Assembly (NCBI GenBank): GCA_021234155.1
Contig: JAJEKV010000544.1
Span: 64,001 to 128,000, forward strand
DNA: 64,000 nt
Direction: 5' to 3'
Origin: Isoetes taiwanensis
Taxonomy: Eukaryota > Streptophyta > Lycopodiopsida > Isoetales > Isoetaceae
A program made the position numbers and the translations under genes. Below, piece by piece: positions 21,390 to 32,286 of the stretch. Under the pieces are notes generated by a model. It was not told the origin of the DNA and made no database searches. It saw nothing but the letters and a program-made list of their open reading frames with translations. Numbering within the stretch: position 1 is the first letter of the stretch; each line of letters opens with the position of its first letter.

Positions 21390-21591
21390 AGAGATAGTGC
21401 AGGGCTTTGAACGGGAGCAATGGCACCGCTTAATGCAAGATTGTGGCTTCATAGAAGTTGACGGTCCTTCAAGTTTTACTTGGTGTAATTGCTGGTTGGG
21501 TGGTGGTAGAGCATATGCAAGACATGATAGAGGCTACTATAATGCTTTGGTAGCAACCCTGTTGCCTGCTTTTCATCGTGATCACTGTTGA
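21390..21591 (+). pseudogene. LINE endonuclease fragment
   Basis: The frame reads FEREQWHRLMQDCGFIEVDG, then PSSFTWCNCWLGGGRAYARH and FHRDHC. This matches the C-terminal half of a LINE endonuclease ('L.DCGLIDLG..G..FTWCN...G.....RLDR', ending at 'SDHCP'). The Leu-Asp of 'RLDR' is partly changed and the Ser of SDH is lost. It is an isolated fragment cut soon after by the TIR element at 21650. Confidence 0.65.
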
Positions 21592-21649
21592 ATCTTGCGA
21601 TTTCGACCATAGTCCACGATTATTTCTCTTGCTCTCATAATCGTGGCAC

Positions 21650-22291
21650 GGGGATAGGTTCCAGATTATGAAATCTAAATTCCTGACCTATAAAGTTAAA
21701 AAATACATATTTTTTTGAAAAAAACGTATTTTACATATTTTTTAGTCGCCGGTCGGAAAAAAGAATTTCAGCGTCTGTTGTTTCAAGCGTGACGCGGAAA
21801 CAGTTGAAAACCCCGTGATGGAAAAAAATTTTATGCCGTTCGCGCTCTGCGAAAAACTTTCAGCGTCTGCGAAACCAGCGTCACTGGTGTTTTCAAATTT
21901 CAAAAAAAAAAAAAAAATTAAAAATTTGCTACCCGCTTTATTTAGTTTCGCGTACGCGACAAAAGTTTTCCGTACGTGGTTAATAGGATTTCGCGTCTGC
22001 TTTAAATTCAAATTCAAATTCGTGACGCGGAAATTTTTTTTTTTTTCCGCGTCTGAGAAACTCTTGCTTTTTTTAGCGTTGGCGTCTGAAAACTCCCCGT
22101 TATGCATTATCGCGAAAAAACTTTCGGCGTCGCGCGAATTAGATGTTTTTCGCGTCTGCGAAAATCTTCCGACGCCGAAGATTTTTTTTTTTTTGCCGTA
22201 TTTTTTTATGTTTTGTGCGGCAAATATGTGCCGCATCATTCAATTCATACGTATTCCGTATAAAACGTACAGTTTATTGAACCTATCCCTG
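21650..22291. mobile_element. Small non-autonomous TIR element, hAT-like
   Basis: The left end GGGGATAGGTTC and the right end GAACCTATCCCTG are inverted copies. Outside them lie GTGGCAC (21643-21649) and GTGGCACA (22292-22299), a 7-8 bp target-site duplication. Terminal CAGGG (right end) and an 8-bp TSD fit the hAT superfamily. The 642-bp interior has no transposase, several A/T homopolymers, and six copies of GCGTCTG in the same orientation (about 21771, 21863, 21993, 22049, 22082 and 22152), usually followed by A/T-rich bases. These may be transposase-binding subterminal repeats. Long open frames crossing it are low-complexity and not credible genes. Confidence 0.75.
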
Positions 22292-22514
22292 GTGGCACAT
22301 GCTGCATCTAAGACATGTTTCAAGCTGAATACATTTTTTTTGAAGGATGAGGAATTTCTGGCAGGATGTAAACAGGCGTGGTTCACTGTTTTCTCTATGC
22401 AGGAATTCAGAGGCTTGCGATGCTGATGAGAAGGGCAAAGATGCCAGCCGGTAAGTCCTGGTTACCCCGAATCTGGGCCTATCATAAACCCTCTTCCATT
22501 GCCGGAATGCTTAC

Positions 22515-22604
22515 AAAAGACTCTGTTTCTCCAGACGCCATAGCCATGCTTGTTGCTCCAAAAACGAAAATCAAAAGCAAGAAATATAAGATAATCGCTG
22601 CCAT
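22515..22604 (-). CDS. Candidate signal-peptide exon
   Basis: From an ATG at 22604 the minus strand reads MAAIILYFLLLIFVFGATSM, then AMASGETESF, a textbook secretion signal with a small-residue cleavage region (SMAMA-S). It is followed exactly by a GTAAGC donor at 22514-22509. This looks like the first exon of a small secreted protein. No second exon was identified toward lower coordinates, where the TIR element begins within about 220 bp, so it may be a truncated gene. Function unknown. Confidence 0.35.
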
Positions 22605-22759
22605 ATCCGGAATAGTTGAAAAGATTATCCTGTATAGATATGAAAGATTACTGCCAGAATAAGAGATCTGGTAGTTTTTCTTCATGCCCTTCTGGCTATG
22701 GCGCCCCTTCACAGAGATGCGAAAGAGCTGGAGGTAGAAGTAATATCTGGAGGTGGAAG

Positions 22760-22960
22760 CAGGACCCAGAATTGGAAGAGCTGGAGTTGGAAGCCCTTGA
22801 AAACCAACAGAACATAAGCACAGCACCAAACCGCATTGCCATCATAAGCATAGCACCAACAAAACATAAGCACCAAGCCGCACAAAAGATAAGCACAACA
22901 CCAAACCTCACAGCACCAAACAAAGCTGGAGTTGGAAGCCTTGCTCCCCATCGCCTCCAT
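22760..22960 (+). repeat. Low-complexity ATAAGCACAGCACCAAAC repeats
   Basis: Variants of ACATAAGCA(C)AGCACCAAAC recur about six times. They are bracketed by two copies of AGCTGGAGTTGGAAGCC (about 22780 and 22923). A long frame crosses it but only encodes the repeat. Confidence 0.6.
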
Positions 22961-23329
22961 CGCCACCGTCTCCCTGGCTGCCATCCGAGTTTGGCATCAT
23001 CATCCTTGGCCGCCATCTGCCAAGCCACCCAATACAGGTTCTTACAGCCATCTGCCAAGGCCAAGGCCGTCATCATCATCGGCGCCTAATCTGAGTTCTT
23101 ACCGCGAACCCGGTTACCAAAGATCGGCAATCTATACGAATACACCATAAAACATTTAACAATCATAGGTTATAAACATACGCTTTTTGATCGTGCAATT
23201 AAGAGCAAAAGGCAAAGGTGATGGTGCCATTTTAAGTTCAAAAGTCTTTTTGTGCCTTTTTTATTTAGAGCCTTTTAATGTTGGGTAAATTGCAAAAAGA
23301 TGGTCTTTCTTAGGTTTACAAGAAATTTA

Positions 23330-23355
23330 TCGCGGCGGCCTTGCGACCGCCGCGA
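23330..23355. repeat. GC-rich perfect hairpin
   Basis: TCGCGGCGG (23330-23338) pairs with CCGCCGCGA (23347-23355) across an 8-base loop. It is strongly CpG-rich within an AT-rich setting. It could be the end of an unseen transposon or a cruciform-forming site. No CTRR tail follows, so it is not a Helitron end. Confidence 0.6.
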
Positions 23356-23359
23356 ACAT

Positions 23360-25440
23360 TTCTCTTCTCCAACCCACTACAAAAGAAGTTTTGTGCTAAG
23401 TCGAATAGATCTCAATTCCGGACATCCTTGAGATGCGACGATAGATATGTATGTTGATTGCAGTTCACATATTGTGAGGCAAGTCAAGACATGCCTGTTC
23501 GACCCCATATTCTTTGCAGGAATGGTCTAGAGTGCCCAATATAGAATATTCCCCATAAACTACTGCAATCTAATGGCCTCGAAAAAATTTGGAACATGTG
23601 AAATGATAATACACCCTACAAGTAATGGAATATTACAAACTGCCTATATGTAGAGATGAGACAAAAAGTAAGTAGTTTTCAAAGTTAGTATGTCCCATAG
23701 GCCGATTGGCCATCGTGGACAATAAAAATCGTTCAATAACCATAACAAACCATCCATATTTTATCTCGAAATTTGCCCAACGTTCCATGACGAACAACCA
23801 CAAATAGAAAGGGAATTTCTAATAATATAGAAATTGGGTCTCTTTTTTTGTTGGGGTGTAATTTTATGCTACCACATGGCACTTTCTACAATGTGGAATG
23901 GAAGTTGGGTAGCCACATTCTGCATGACAGGCTCTCCCGGTTATCATTTATCGTGGCTCGTTCTAGACCCAAAGCACCAGGTTTTTGGAGTGACCACAGT
24001 TTGAATCCTTATTCGCATTTTTGAATGCTTAATTCATGGTTTTGAACACATAAGCGAAATTGATTAGAAGACTCTGTTGTATTTGTCTTGCTATACGCCA
24101 CAATGGTTTTTCAAAAGGTTTGTTAACCCTAGAAGTAGTATGATTAACCTATAATTTGTTAACATCAAGAGTTCATATTGATATGGTTATTCTTGCTAGT
24201 TGAAATTGGTTGTTTCACGAACATAAAATTCTAACATTTGCATAGCATAGGCACCATATGCAACCATCTAACGGCATGTGAAGCAATGACAGTCTACAAA
24301 ATTACATATGCAATGTGACACATTTGAAAGTGCATCAATTGGAATCCGGTGACACTAAGTTCCAAAATGCACAAACTTCACAAATAACCAGTAATATAGA
24401 CATGGCATTGCAGACTATTACTCACCTGCAAAATGTAACTCTCCTACATGGCTTCATGTTATTTCTAATTGAATACTTTGGCATAAACACGAAGTTTAAT
24501 ATCCTATGATAAATGTTTAGATATTCTTGGAGCTATGATCTCAGGTGTAACATGAACTATGAAACATGAACTATGAATCTTCGCATATATGGCGCGGAAC
24601 TTGATTACAAACTCTGCGTGAAATCAATCATGTCTCCATTGCAAATTATGTTATTCAGAAGTGAGGAACCTCTCATCGTGACAAACATGCATTCTGAAAC
24701 ACAAATGAGATGTTTATTGGTGTCTGGACCAATAGAGTCATGGAAATGAATAAGCAAATTGTTTGCAAAAATGATTATCGTGGTGAATTCGAAGTTTTCT
24801 TGGATGGTACTGGCAAATATCATAGCCATGCATGTTTAACACTAGCGAGAAGATTGACCGGCTCCATCTTTGGCGAATGTATCTGATTGTATTCCGGGTT
24901 GGAAGCTTGCAAATAGTTCATTAGAATATGAGCTATGTGGCATGCTCCCCACGTATCATTGTTACACTTCATGCCTCATGAGATTCGGGGTTACATCTCC
25001 CATGATATGCATTGGCATGCTCTTGGTACGCTTTGCATGGCGTGTGGAAGATCATGACTGCATGGCTTAGATTATTTACACTTGTGAGTACACCTAAGAC
25101 ACAGTGCGTTGTACCTCCGGATGCATCCCTTGCACTTCGAGTAGCGAGAATGTATGGGGAAATATTAATCTCAAGCTCCTTTTGCACTTCTTAGAGAAAA
25201 ACAACAATTATGTCACCGAAGTTCTTGTATTTGGTGTCCCATGTTGCGTGAGACTTTATGCGAATCTTTGGAGAACACATTGTTACACTCCCAAGCAAAT
25301 ATCATTTGGGGTTCACCATGGTTTCCATCTAGCACATGCTTTCGAACTTAAAAGTTCAAGCTTGAACGGTTCCACGCATCAACGCGAGGAAATTATCGAG
25401 AAAGGGAAAAAGAATCGATAAAAGTATATGAAAGTTTACC
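23360..25440. other. Intergenic, nothing recognised
   Basis: No exon chain, RNA gene or transposon protein motif was recognised on either strand in about 2 kb of AT-rich sequence. Confidence 0.45.
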
Positions 25441-25447
25441 AATTGGC

Positions 25448-25865
25448 TCAAGAATGGCCATTTCGGTCCAAGGGAGAACTGAAACCGGAGAGAGAGGGCA
25501 GATTTAGGGCGCAAAGGCGGCAACGAGGGAGCCTCTTGAATGGCCGGAGTAGAAGTGGGGTAAAGAATGGGAAGTCGGGTCGAAAAAAGCTTAGCATTGA
25601 GACCTTTGGGCGCAGAGGGAGGCAAATCATCATGGCGGGCTGCCATCTCTAGAGTAGAAAAAGAACCGAGCCAAATCGTCTTTTTCTTCTTGGGCTCGAA
25701 TTTACGAAATCCACTTGCCCCGACTCGGGCGCCTCCGTATTCGATCCTCGGGTTCCTCTTTTCGCCATAGCCATAACTTCGCCTTCTAATCCCGCCATCG
25801 CCAAAGCGCCCGGACCACGTGAGGAAGGGGAAGCGCGGAGATGCCTTGATCATTATCTTGGCCAA
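25448..25865 (-). pseudogene. AP2/ERF (DREB-like) transcription factor pseudogene
   Basis: The minus strand reads KKKKTIWLGSFSTLEMAARH, then a degraded PSAPKGLNAKL, then TSTPAIQEAPSLPP. This tracks the second half of an AP2 DNA-binding domain ('RIWLGSF.T.EMAARAHDVAALA.KG..A.LNFP') and the alanine-rich tail after it in DREB-type factors ('ADIQEAAA'). In another frame just upstream is RGKWIS, a stop codon and IRA, matching 'R.WGKWVSEIREP'. One nonsense codon and at least two frameshifts show it is dead. The start at 25865 is only the ORF start. Family members bind GCC-box or DRE elements in stress responses. Confidence 0.7.
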
Positions 25866-25869
25866 TCTT

Positions 25870-27950
25870 AAATGCCATCCTTATCCTTACCGTACACGAC
25901 AACTGTCGATAACAGAAAAACAAACACAAATGATGCACGACATGTTTAGCATTTCAACGACACATCCCAACAAATTTTTTTTTTCGATTTCATTTTTTAC
26001 GGCCTTTTTTTTTGTTTCTCTATTTTTTCCCCCAGAAATACGTGGCGGGAATCAACCGAATATGCCAAATGCATCTTCCCCCTAAGAATTATATATGTTA
26101 AGAAAATAATAGTGTCTTTTTTTCCCTTTTGGTTTAGAACCTTTTATATTTTGGTGATAAGACAACACGTGCTTGGAGTTAAAAAAATGTGGCCTTATGT
26201 GCCCCTTTTTTTAACCTTTTTTTATGTTTGACTTTGGGAGGTTTGACTTTGCATCTTGATAAAGCCGCTGCTTGCAGATGGTTGCATTTTGTAGTTCCAT
26301 GTGGAATCCATCTTCTAGGTAAAACAATAGAAAACATGCTATCTTTTCCATCAAAAGAATATTCTTGCATCTAATGCATGATGCACTTATTTCTTTGAAG
26401 ATAGCATCAGCGGTATTTACCTCCAATTCTAATTTGTCACGTTCCACAAAAGCAGCAGCCACTCACCATGAGTCTGGGGGAAGTGATATACAGTCTCCAT
26501 TTGGTCAATACGCACTTGGAAACTTCAATTATGCTATGATATAAATATTTAGCTTCTCAACCTCCACTGTATATAGACGCAGAATATTCAGGCTCACCTT
26601 GGCAACTGCGTTGATAAGCCAAATTGCATTAGCTGTGGGATTGCGTTAATATATCAGAGCTAACATTATTCAGAAGATGTATGTATTGTATAATTCAAGT
26701 AAGTTCGTGCTCAGAGATGCCCAGCCTGCTATTTGTAACAGATGATAAAATGCAAAAGCATGCAAAATTAAGAGATTGCCAATTCGAATTGCCCTTGCAA
26801 ATAAAATATTTGTACCTCCACCAAAATACAAACCTGAAATAGTTATATAAAGCTATAGTTTATTCAAATTGCAAGTTGCATGCAACCTGTTTGCAGTGCA
26901 CTTACTTTCTTCATATCAGTGCACTTACTTTCTTCGTATCAACAAACCTGCTAAATTTATGTACAGTAACAATTATATCATGTTTCTTTTATAAAGACCC
27001 CAGTCATTTCAAATGTTGCAAGCAACTGCATGAAGAACAACATCTCTGGTATATTCTTTGACATCTCGGGCTTCAAGCTCTCTAGATTTTTGTAGGCATA
27101 GAACATGCTACCAGCAAGGTAATACTTTAATGTTTACCCTGTTCAAGAAACCGTGGCTAACCTGAAACGTTACTCTCCATGACGACTCGCTGATTAAGAG
27201 AGAGCCATTTAGTCTGAGCTCCATGCTTGTCCCAAGACTTATTCTTCCAGCTTTAAAAGTGTATCTTCTGCTCTTCTTAGTAGGAAGAACAGCATAATAA
27301 AACAGCCCTCTGTTGCCATAAATAATAACCAAGGCCATACCTGTATTAGAGCACAATGCAAATTTAACTCGCTGGCTTATGGCATCACTATTCGTCTTCC
27401 TTAAGTAAATGGAAAGCACAGCACAGTCCTAGGTTAGAAATAATCTAAAACGGAATGAATACCATGAATAACAACGACGGCCGCATTTCAAAGGTCTGTC
27501 TGCTTGCAGCCCTAATTAGGCATGAAGATCCATTTTGGAGCAGTCACAGCCTAAAGAGATCCACTACCAGCTTTAACTCGCTGGTTTATGGCATCAATAC
27601 AATATTTCGTATTTTGTCTTCCCTGAAGAGTCAAAGATATAGTTAAAGAATGCAGAAGGACCTTGCTGCAGAATAAAACTGAAGGATCCTTCATAAAAAA
27701 GGGCAGTGCCCATCTCAAGAACAGGCAGCGAAATCGGGTTTGGGCTTGGCCGCCATAGCCAACCATCTCCAGAACAGGCAGGCAGGCATGGCTTGGGTTT
27801 TTGGCAAGGGCATGCTTCAATCGGGGCATCGCTGGACAGTGTTTTTTTTTTCTTTTTTGACGTGCCTTCCCAGCCCTCGGATTGCCACATCAAATCTCAG
27901 CCGTCAGATTTAGGGCAGCGGACACAGGCCAAAACATTATACTCCCAGTT
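25870..27950. other. Intergenic, short duplication, upstream flank of RPP1
   Basis: No gene recognised. TTTAACTCGCTGGYTTATGG occurs twice (about 27362 and 27573), each followed by similar sequence, so about 60-100 bp are duplicated. Near 27705-27800 AGAACAGGCAG also recurs. A minus-strand frame at 27108-27419 has no recognised motif. Confidence 0.45.
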
Positions 27951-27952
27951 GT

Positions 27953-27961
27953 TTAGGGTTT
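27953..27961 (+). promoter_or_regulatory. Telo-box upstream of RPP1
   Basis: TTAGGGTTT lies 46 bp before the RPP1 start codon, with a related GTTTAGGTTTT just downstream. The telo-box (AAACCCTAA on either strand) is characteristic of plant ribosomal-protein gene promoters and links them to growth-regulated expression. Confidence 0.75.
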
Positions 27962-28006
27962 ACAAAGGTTTAGGTTTTCTATCAGCGCATCCGATCATCT
28001 ATAGCC

Positions 28007-28594
28007 ATGTCGGCCGGGGAGCTTGCCTGCACATATGCCTCTCTCATTCTTCACGACGATGGAATTCCTATCACGGTGCGATATTACTCGTTCGAAATTT
28101 TTGTTTTCATTTGCTTTTGCCCATTTAAGCTTAGACTGATTTAACAGGCCGAAAAAATTAGTACTTTGGTTAAGGCCGCAAATGTGAAAATCGAATCATA
28201 CTGGCCAAGTCTGTTCGCCAAGCTTTTGGAGAAGAGAAGCGTTGATGATCTGATAATGAATATAGGCTCTGGTAATTTTTCTTGCTATGATACGCAGCAA
28301 ATTTGTAAATTTTATCTTTTATATGATGGGCAGAAAATGGTAAGTTATGTTGTGCTTCTGGATTATTTAGGTGGTGGTGGTGGTGGTATTGCTGTTAGTG
28401 CTGCTGCTCCAGCTGCTGGTGCTGCTGCACCTGCTGCAGAAGCAGCAAAGGAAGAACCTAAGGTGTGTATAAATATGCCATTCAGGTCTTCTGATTGTGA
28501 TCCAATTTTTGTTTTTGATTTTTTGCCTTTTATATTACAGGAGGAGCCCAAGGAAGAAAGTGATGACGACATGGGTTTCAGTTTGTTCGATTAG
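28007..28594 (+). CDS. RPP1: 60S acidic ribosomal protein P1
   Basis: Four exons (28007-28075, 28148-28271, 28371-28462, 28541-28594) join in frame to 112 residues, the family's usual length. Every intron is GT..AG and short (72-99 bp). The N-terminal helical dimerisation domain reads [20 protein letters not shown] and [21 protein letters not shown] Gly/Ala-rich hinge follows (exon 3), then an acidic tail ending [12 protein letters not shown], the conserved P-protein tail. P1 pairs with P2 on the P0 stalk of the large ribosomal subunit and recruits elongation factors. No frameshift or stop is present. The ATG is the first after a telo-box and gives the expected N-terminus. This is the best-supported functional gene in the window. 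Confidence 0.95.
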
Positions 28595-28599
28595 TCTTT

Positions 28600-31010
28600 C
28601 TTTGCCAAATCATGTATATTCTTTTTGGGAAAATCTTTGTCCCAACATAGTATGCATATGCTAGTGGTTGGTTCACCCAACTTTCATTTTTGTGTTAACT
28701 GCTTTGAGGAATTAAATGGCGTATCTTTGTTGTAAGAATGCTTGTGGTTTATGAAAGCTTTTGAATATTAATTATGGATTGGGAATATGACCTTGTTTCC
28801 TAGATACTTATGGACGGCATTATGTTCTCATACACGATGTTGTAGTATTAGTATCACCATACTGGATAACAGCTACTTTACTAACGTGAAATAAAAAACA
28901 TTTTGAAAGAGTATATGCAAGAGACTCGGCCATCCAACCATTAACCTATTTGGTTTGGCTGGTACATAAATTGTTTTTGCTCGGTTATTTATTGTTCAAC
29001 TTATATCGAGATCTCCATCAACTGATCCGGCAAACAACATGAAGAAAGGAACAAACGAAGCTTGCTGTCTGAACTGATCCGGCAGACAACAGAAAGAAAG
29101 GGACAAGTTCAAATACAGCACAACTTATTTGAAAGACTTATGAAGCAAGGGCATAAGATCACACGTGACTTTAAGAAAATAAAACAAAAGAAACATGATG
29201 TTGTGTGCGATGAAGAAATAACGTTATTCAGAAGCCCAAATTTCAAATGAGAAGAAAGCTCCATTAAATTCCATTGAATTCTTGTGCTGAGACAAGCAAA
29301 ATCTGGAAAGAGCTCCATTTTCCAGTTAAGAGACCGTTTCTTCAGTAGAAAACTCCAGTAAGTTTGGTTATGCGAAGAGGTTCACTGCAGTAAGTTTGAT
29401 TATGCTTAAATCTTCAATGTTTTATAGCAGAAGAGGTTCATGTCTGTGATCAACAACTTATTTAGTGGCAATTGGAGAACCAGTGAATTACTGCAATCAA
29501 ATTATATAGACACACAACAATTGGATCATCAAAAACTTGAAAGCCGATCAAATCCAGCAAGAGCAGACCTGATTCTATTGTGCAAAAACAGGAAAATATT
29601 AGTGTGCAGATGAGAATGAAATGGAAGACAAATCAACATATAAAACAAGGCTATCTGCTTAAAATCAAATGTCAATCTATTGCGGAATGTACAAATGAGC
29701 GGAGGTATTTCAATCAACTGAGATAATGTTTATAGTCTCCCTCTGGAATGTGAAAAACGAAAAGATTTGAGATGTGGAAGGCAAGTGCATGCGCTTATGG
29801 TCTACACCTTGCGCAAAAAGCAAAAAGACGCAACAAGGGGCTTGGGCAGTAACTTGGATTCAATTTCGCATAATGTAGGAGACAAATCATTAAGGAATAT
29901 TCAAAATATGCATTTGTATATTAAAAAAAAAACTTAATAGCCATCAAGTTTGCCATTAAATTGAAAGGCTGCATTTGGCTACGCCGATTAATTTCATTTT
30001 TAAGGACAAAGAAATTATAATACTAAGAATTTAAATGACATTGGTAATGTTAAACATGAAACTCTTTTTTTTCTTTTTTTTAGTGCAACAGCCTAACCTC
30101 GTGTGTCACATTATCTGAAAGCGTAGCACGTGCCTCAAAAAATGACCTGGACATATTCGTCACCGTCACCGTTAGATTTCGATCTAAACTAATGAACGAA
30201 TGAGAAAAATAAGCATGGCAATGCTTGGTTTTTAGCTTCAGTTTGGTGGCCATTGGTGGGCATTTGAAGGATGACGAAGGCTTTGCATTCCACAAGCCAT
30301 TCAGCAGTTTTGCCCTGAGAATAGTTTTGGGGCAAAGGAGTATCTCCATTGAGAAGGTTTGCCCTGCCTTCTCAAGTGTTTTATTAATAATTAGGCGTGG
30401 AACGAAACGTTGGGAATTTCGGCAAAGACAAAATCATTAGAGTTTTGCCCCGCCTTCTCAAGTTTTGTAAATGCTTTCGGGCATGGTACAAAATATTTGG
30501 AATTCCAGGAGCATAGAAATAATGGTTTGTCGCGGATTTTTTGCCGGAGTTTTAATTTGTCCCATGGTTGCAGACCGACTTCGAATCATCCACCCGAGCT
30601 TTCCGACGACTCTGATTGATGCTCATACACATGTTTTTTTTTTTTTTGGAACTTTTGGAGATAATCATAGAACAGCTCTCGGTAACCTCATCGTGTATCT
30701 TTCCCTTTGATGCGGATGTCTCGGTCCTACATGCCATGATTAGCAAATCTGCGGTGTTTTTTTTTTTTTTTTTTTTTGGTATTTCTTTTTGCTCGGGCGC
30801 CAATGGCCAAGCTTCTCATTCTATGTTCTACCTATCCAATCGCATTTCATTTCTTCACTATCGTAGCTTTTTGCAAAAAAGAAGATGGAAGAAATCGTCA
30901 TCATTTTAATTGCAGTTTTTTGGTTTGCATCACATATGTTGATGCTACAAACTGTGAGTGGTCATCAGTAAAAAAGCATTTAATGAGTCAGCAGTTCACG
31001 TTTTTATGAT
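28600..31010. other. Intergenic, short tandem duplications and T-runs
   Basis: No gene recognised after the RPP1 3' flank. AACTGATCCGGCA(A/G)ACAACA occurs twice (about 29020 and 29073), and a 30-bp GTAAGTTTGRTTATGC word twice (about 29358 and 29392). Two long T-runs lie near 30634 and 30758. Confidence 0.5.
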
Positions 31011-31019
31011 TTTAAGTTT

Positions 31020-31345
31020 GTTTTTGCAGTTCAGAGTGGAGATAATGACTACTAAGGACTCAGTAATTGCAGATGTTTATCTAGAACCTCAAGTATGTAT
31101 AATGCCAAGTCATGCACAGATGGTGCTCTGAGAAGTTGTGGAAGCGTGGAATGGAATGCTAAGGTCAAAAAATGATTCCGGACTATCTCAAAAGCAGGGA
31201 AACTCAGAAGAGTATGGCTTTCATCTTCAATAACCTGTAACTGGCAACAGGCACATAGTCTCGCTTCTCGCGGCAATTGTGGCCGCTCCCATCTACCTAT
31301 CTCAATCCCTAGCCTGTGGATCTTTCTCGTAGTAGATCTGCATCC
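31020..31345 (-). pseudogene. LINE C-terminal (zf-RVT) fragment
   Basis: The minus strand reads IHRLGIEIGRWERPQLPREA, then RLCACCQLQVIEDESHTLLS. This matches the C-terminal zinc-binding motif of LINE reverse transcriptases and the LRI-EIGRW..P..ER.C..C.....EDE.H.LF.CP sequence before it. The final CP of the motif has become FPAF. No other part of the element is adjacent. Confidence 0.65.
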
Positions 31346-31736
31346 TTTATTTATTCCATTCTAGTTAAATTATGGGTTCTTTTTCTTCTGATATTGAACT
31401 GTTTGTGACAAAAAGGTGTGAGCCGAATGTTGGAAGGCGGACATGCTTCGAAATGGCCTTTATCTGAAGGCATCTGGCATTTGAGAATGAGGTACTGCGT
31501 TGAGTTCCTTGCTTCTGTTTTGCAAAGATTAGATTCATTTTATTCAAAAAGGGAGAGGCTGCATTTAAAGAGAATGCTTTTGTGCAGACAATTTGAGAGC
31601 CACTAGTTCTACGAAAGCCAGGACTTTTTTCCTTCCACACTATTAATTACCCTACATCTTCAGGTTTGCATTTTTGTTGAGAACGGTTTAGTTACTATTT
31701 GTTCGCCTACTTAGAATTTATTTATGACTCTTGCAG

Positions 31737-31868
31737 TTTGAAGCAGCCTGGACTCTTAGCAATATTACATCAGGAACATCTAAATATACAGGTATAGTGA
31801 TGGAACATGGCGCTGCACCCATCTTTCTTCAGCTTCTAAGCTGCCCCAGTGATGACGTTCGTGAGCAC
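31737..31868 (+). pseudogene. Importin-alpha, single armadillo-repeat exon
   Basis: One 132-nt exon, bounded by TTGCAG and a GTCAGT donor, reads [20 protein letters not shown], then [20 protein letters not shown]. This aligns with 'FEAAWALTNIASGTSENT..V...GAVPIFV.LL.S.SDDVREQ' in plant importin-alpha. Its borders fall where I recall introns in that gene (before FEAAW and after VREQ). The family carries nuclear-localisation-signal cargo with importin-beta. Neither the preceding exon nor the following one ('AVWALGN') was found nearby. It is therefore an orphan exon or the gene is interrupted by the LINE that starts at about 32.24 kb. Substitutions such as AAP for AVP hint at decay. Confidence 0.75.
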
Positions 31869-31869
31869 G

Positions 31870-32239
31870 TCAGTTGTTTGCTTTCTTTATTGCAACAATG
31901 GTGATTTGTAGTTGTCCAACTAATGCTTCCATCGTTTCATGTATTAGAGCTTCCCCATTAATATACTTGCAAAATTGCCAAATTCTGAGGGACATAGTCG
32001 ATATATACTAGCAGCTCCAATAATTCTGCAAATTGATGTGTTTAAGAAGCTGGTTCAGCTTTATTCCAGAAAGTTGCACTTCTCCAGATATTGTCGGTGT
32101 TCCATATTCCATAGATTCATTATTTCCATGTTGTGTGAATTGTATATCCTTTACTTGATTGTCAATGGTTCTGTGCATGCCCTTGAAACTTGAGTTTCTC
32201 TGTTAGTTTGGCATGCAATAATTTTGAAACCGAGAAGAG
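31870..32239. other. Spacer, no gene recognised
   Basis: Could be intron of the importin-alpha copy. No recognised exon. Confidence 0.4.
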
Positions 32240-32286
32240 AGCGATGGCGCCAAGGGGAGCGCTAGGTAAGTTCGAATAGGGAACAA

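Noticed and set aside
21742-22426. ORFs of 165 and 203 codons on opposite strands
   Set aside because: They cross the small TIR element and its homopolymers. The composition is Phe/Lys/Ser-rich with no domain.
22616-23089. 157-codon ORF rich in Ala/Pro/Thr/His
   Set aside because: It encodes only the CACCAAAC-type low-complexity repeat. No homology recognised.
28363-28572. Minus-strand ORF over RPP1 exons 3-4
   Set aside because: Shadow of the Gly/Ala-rich RPP1 hinge.
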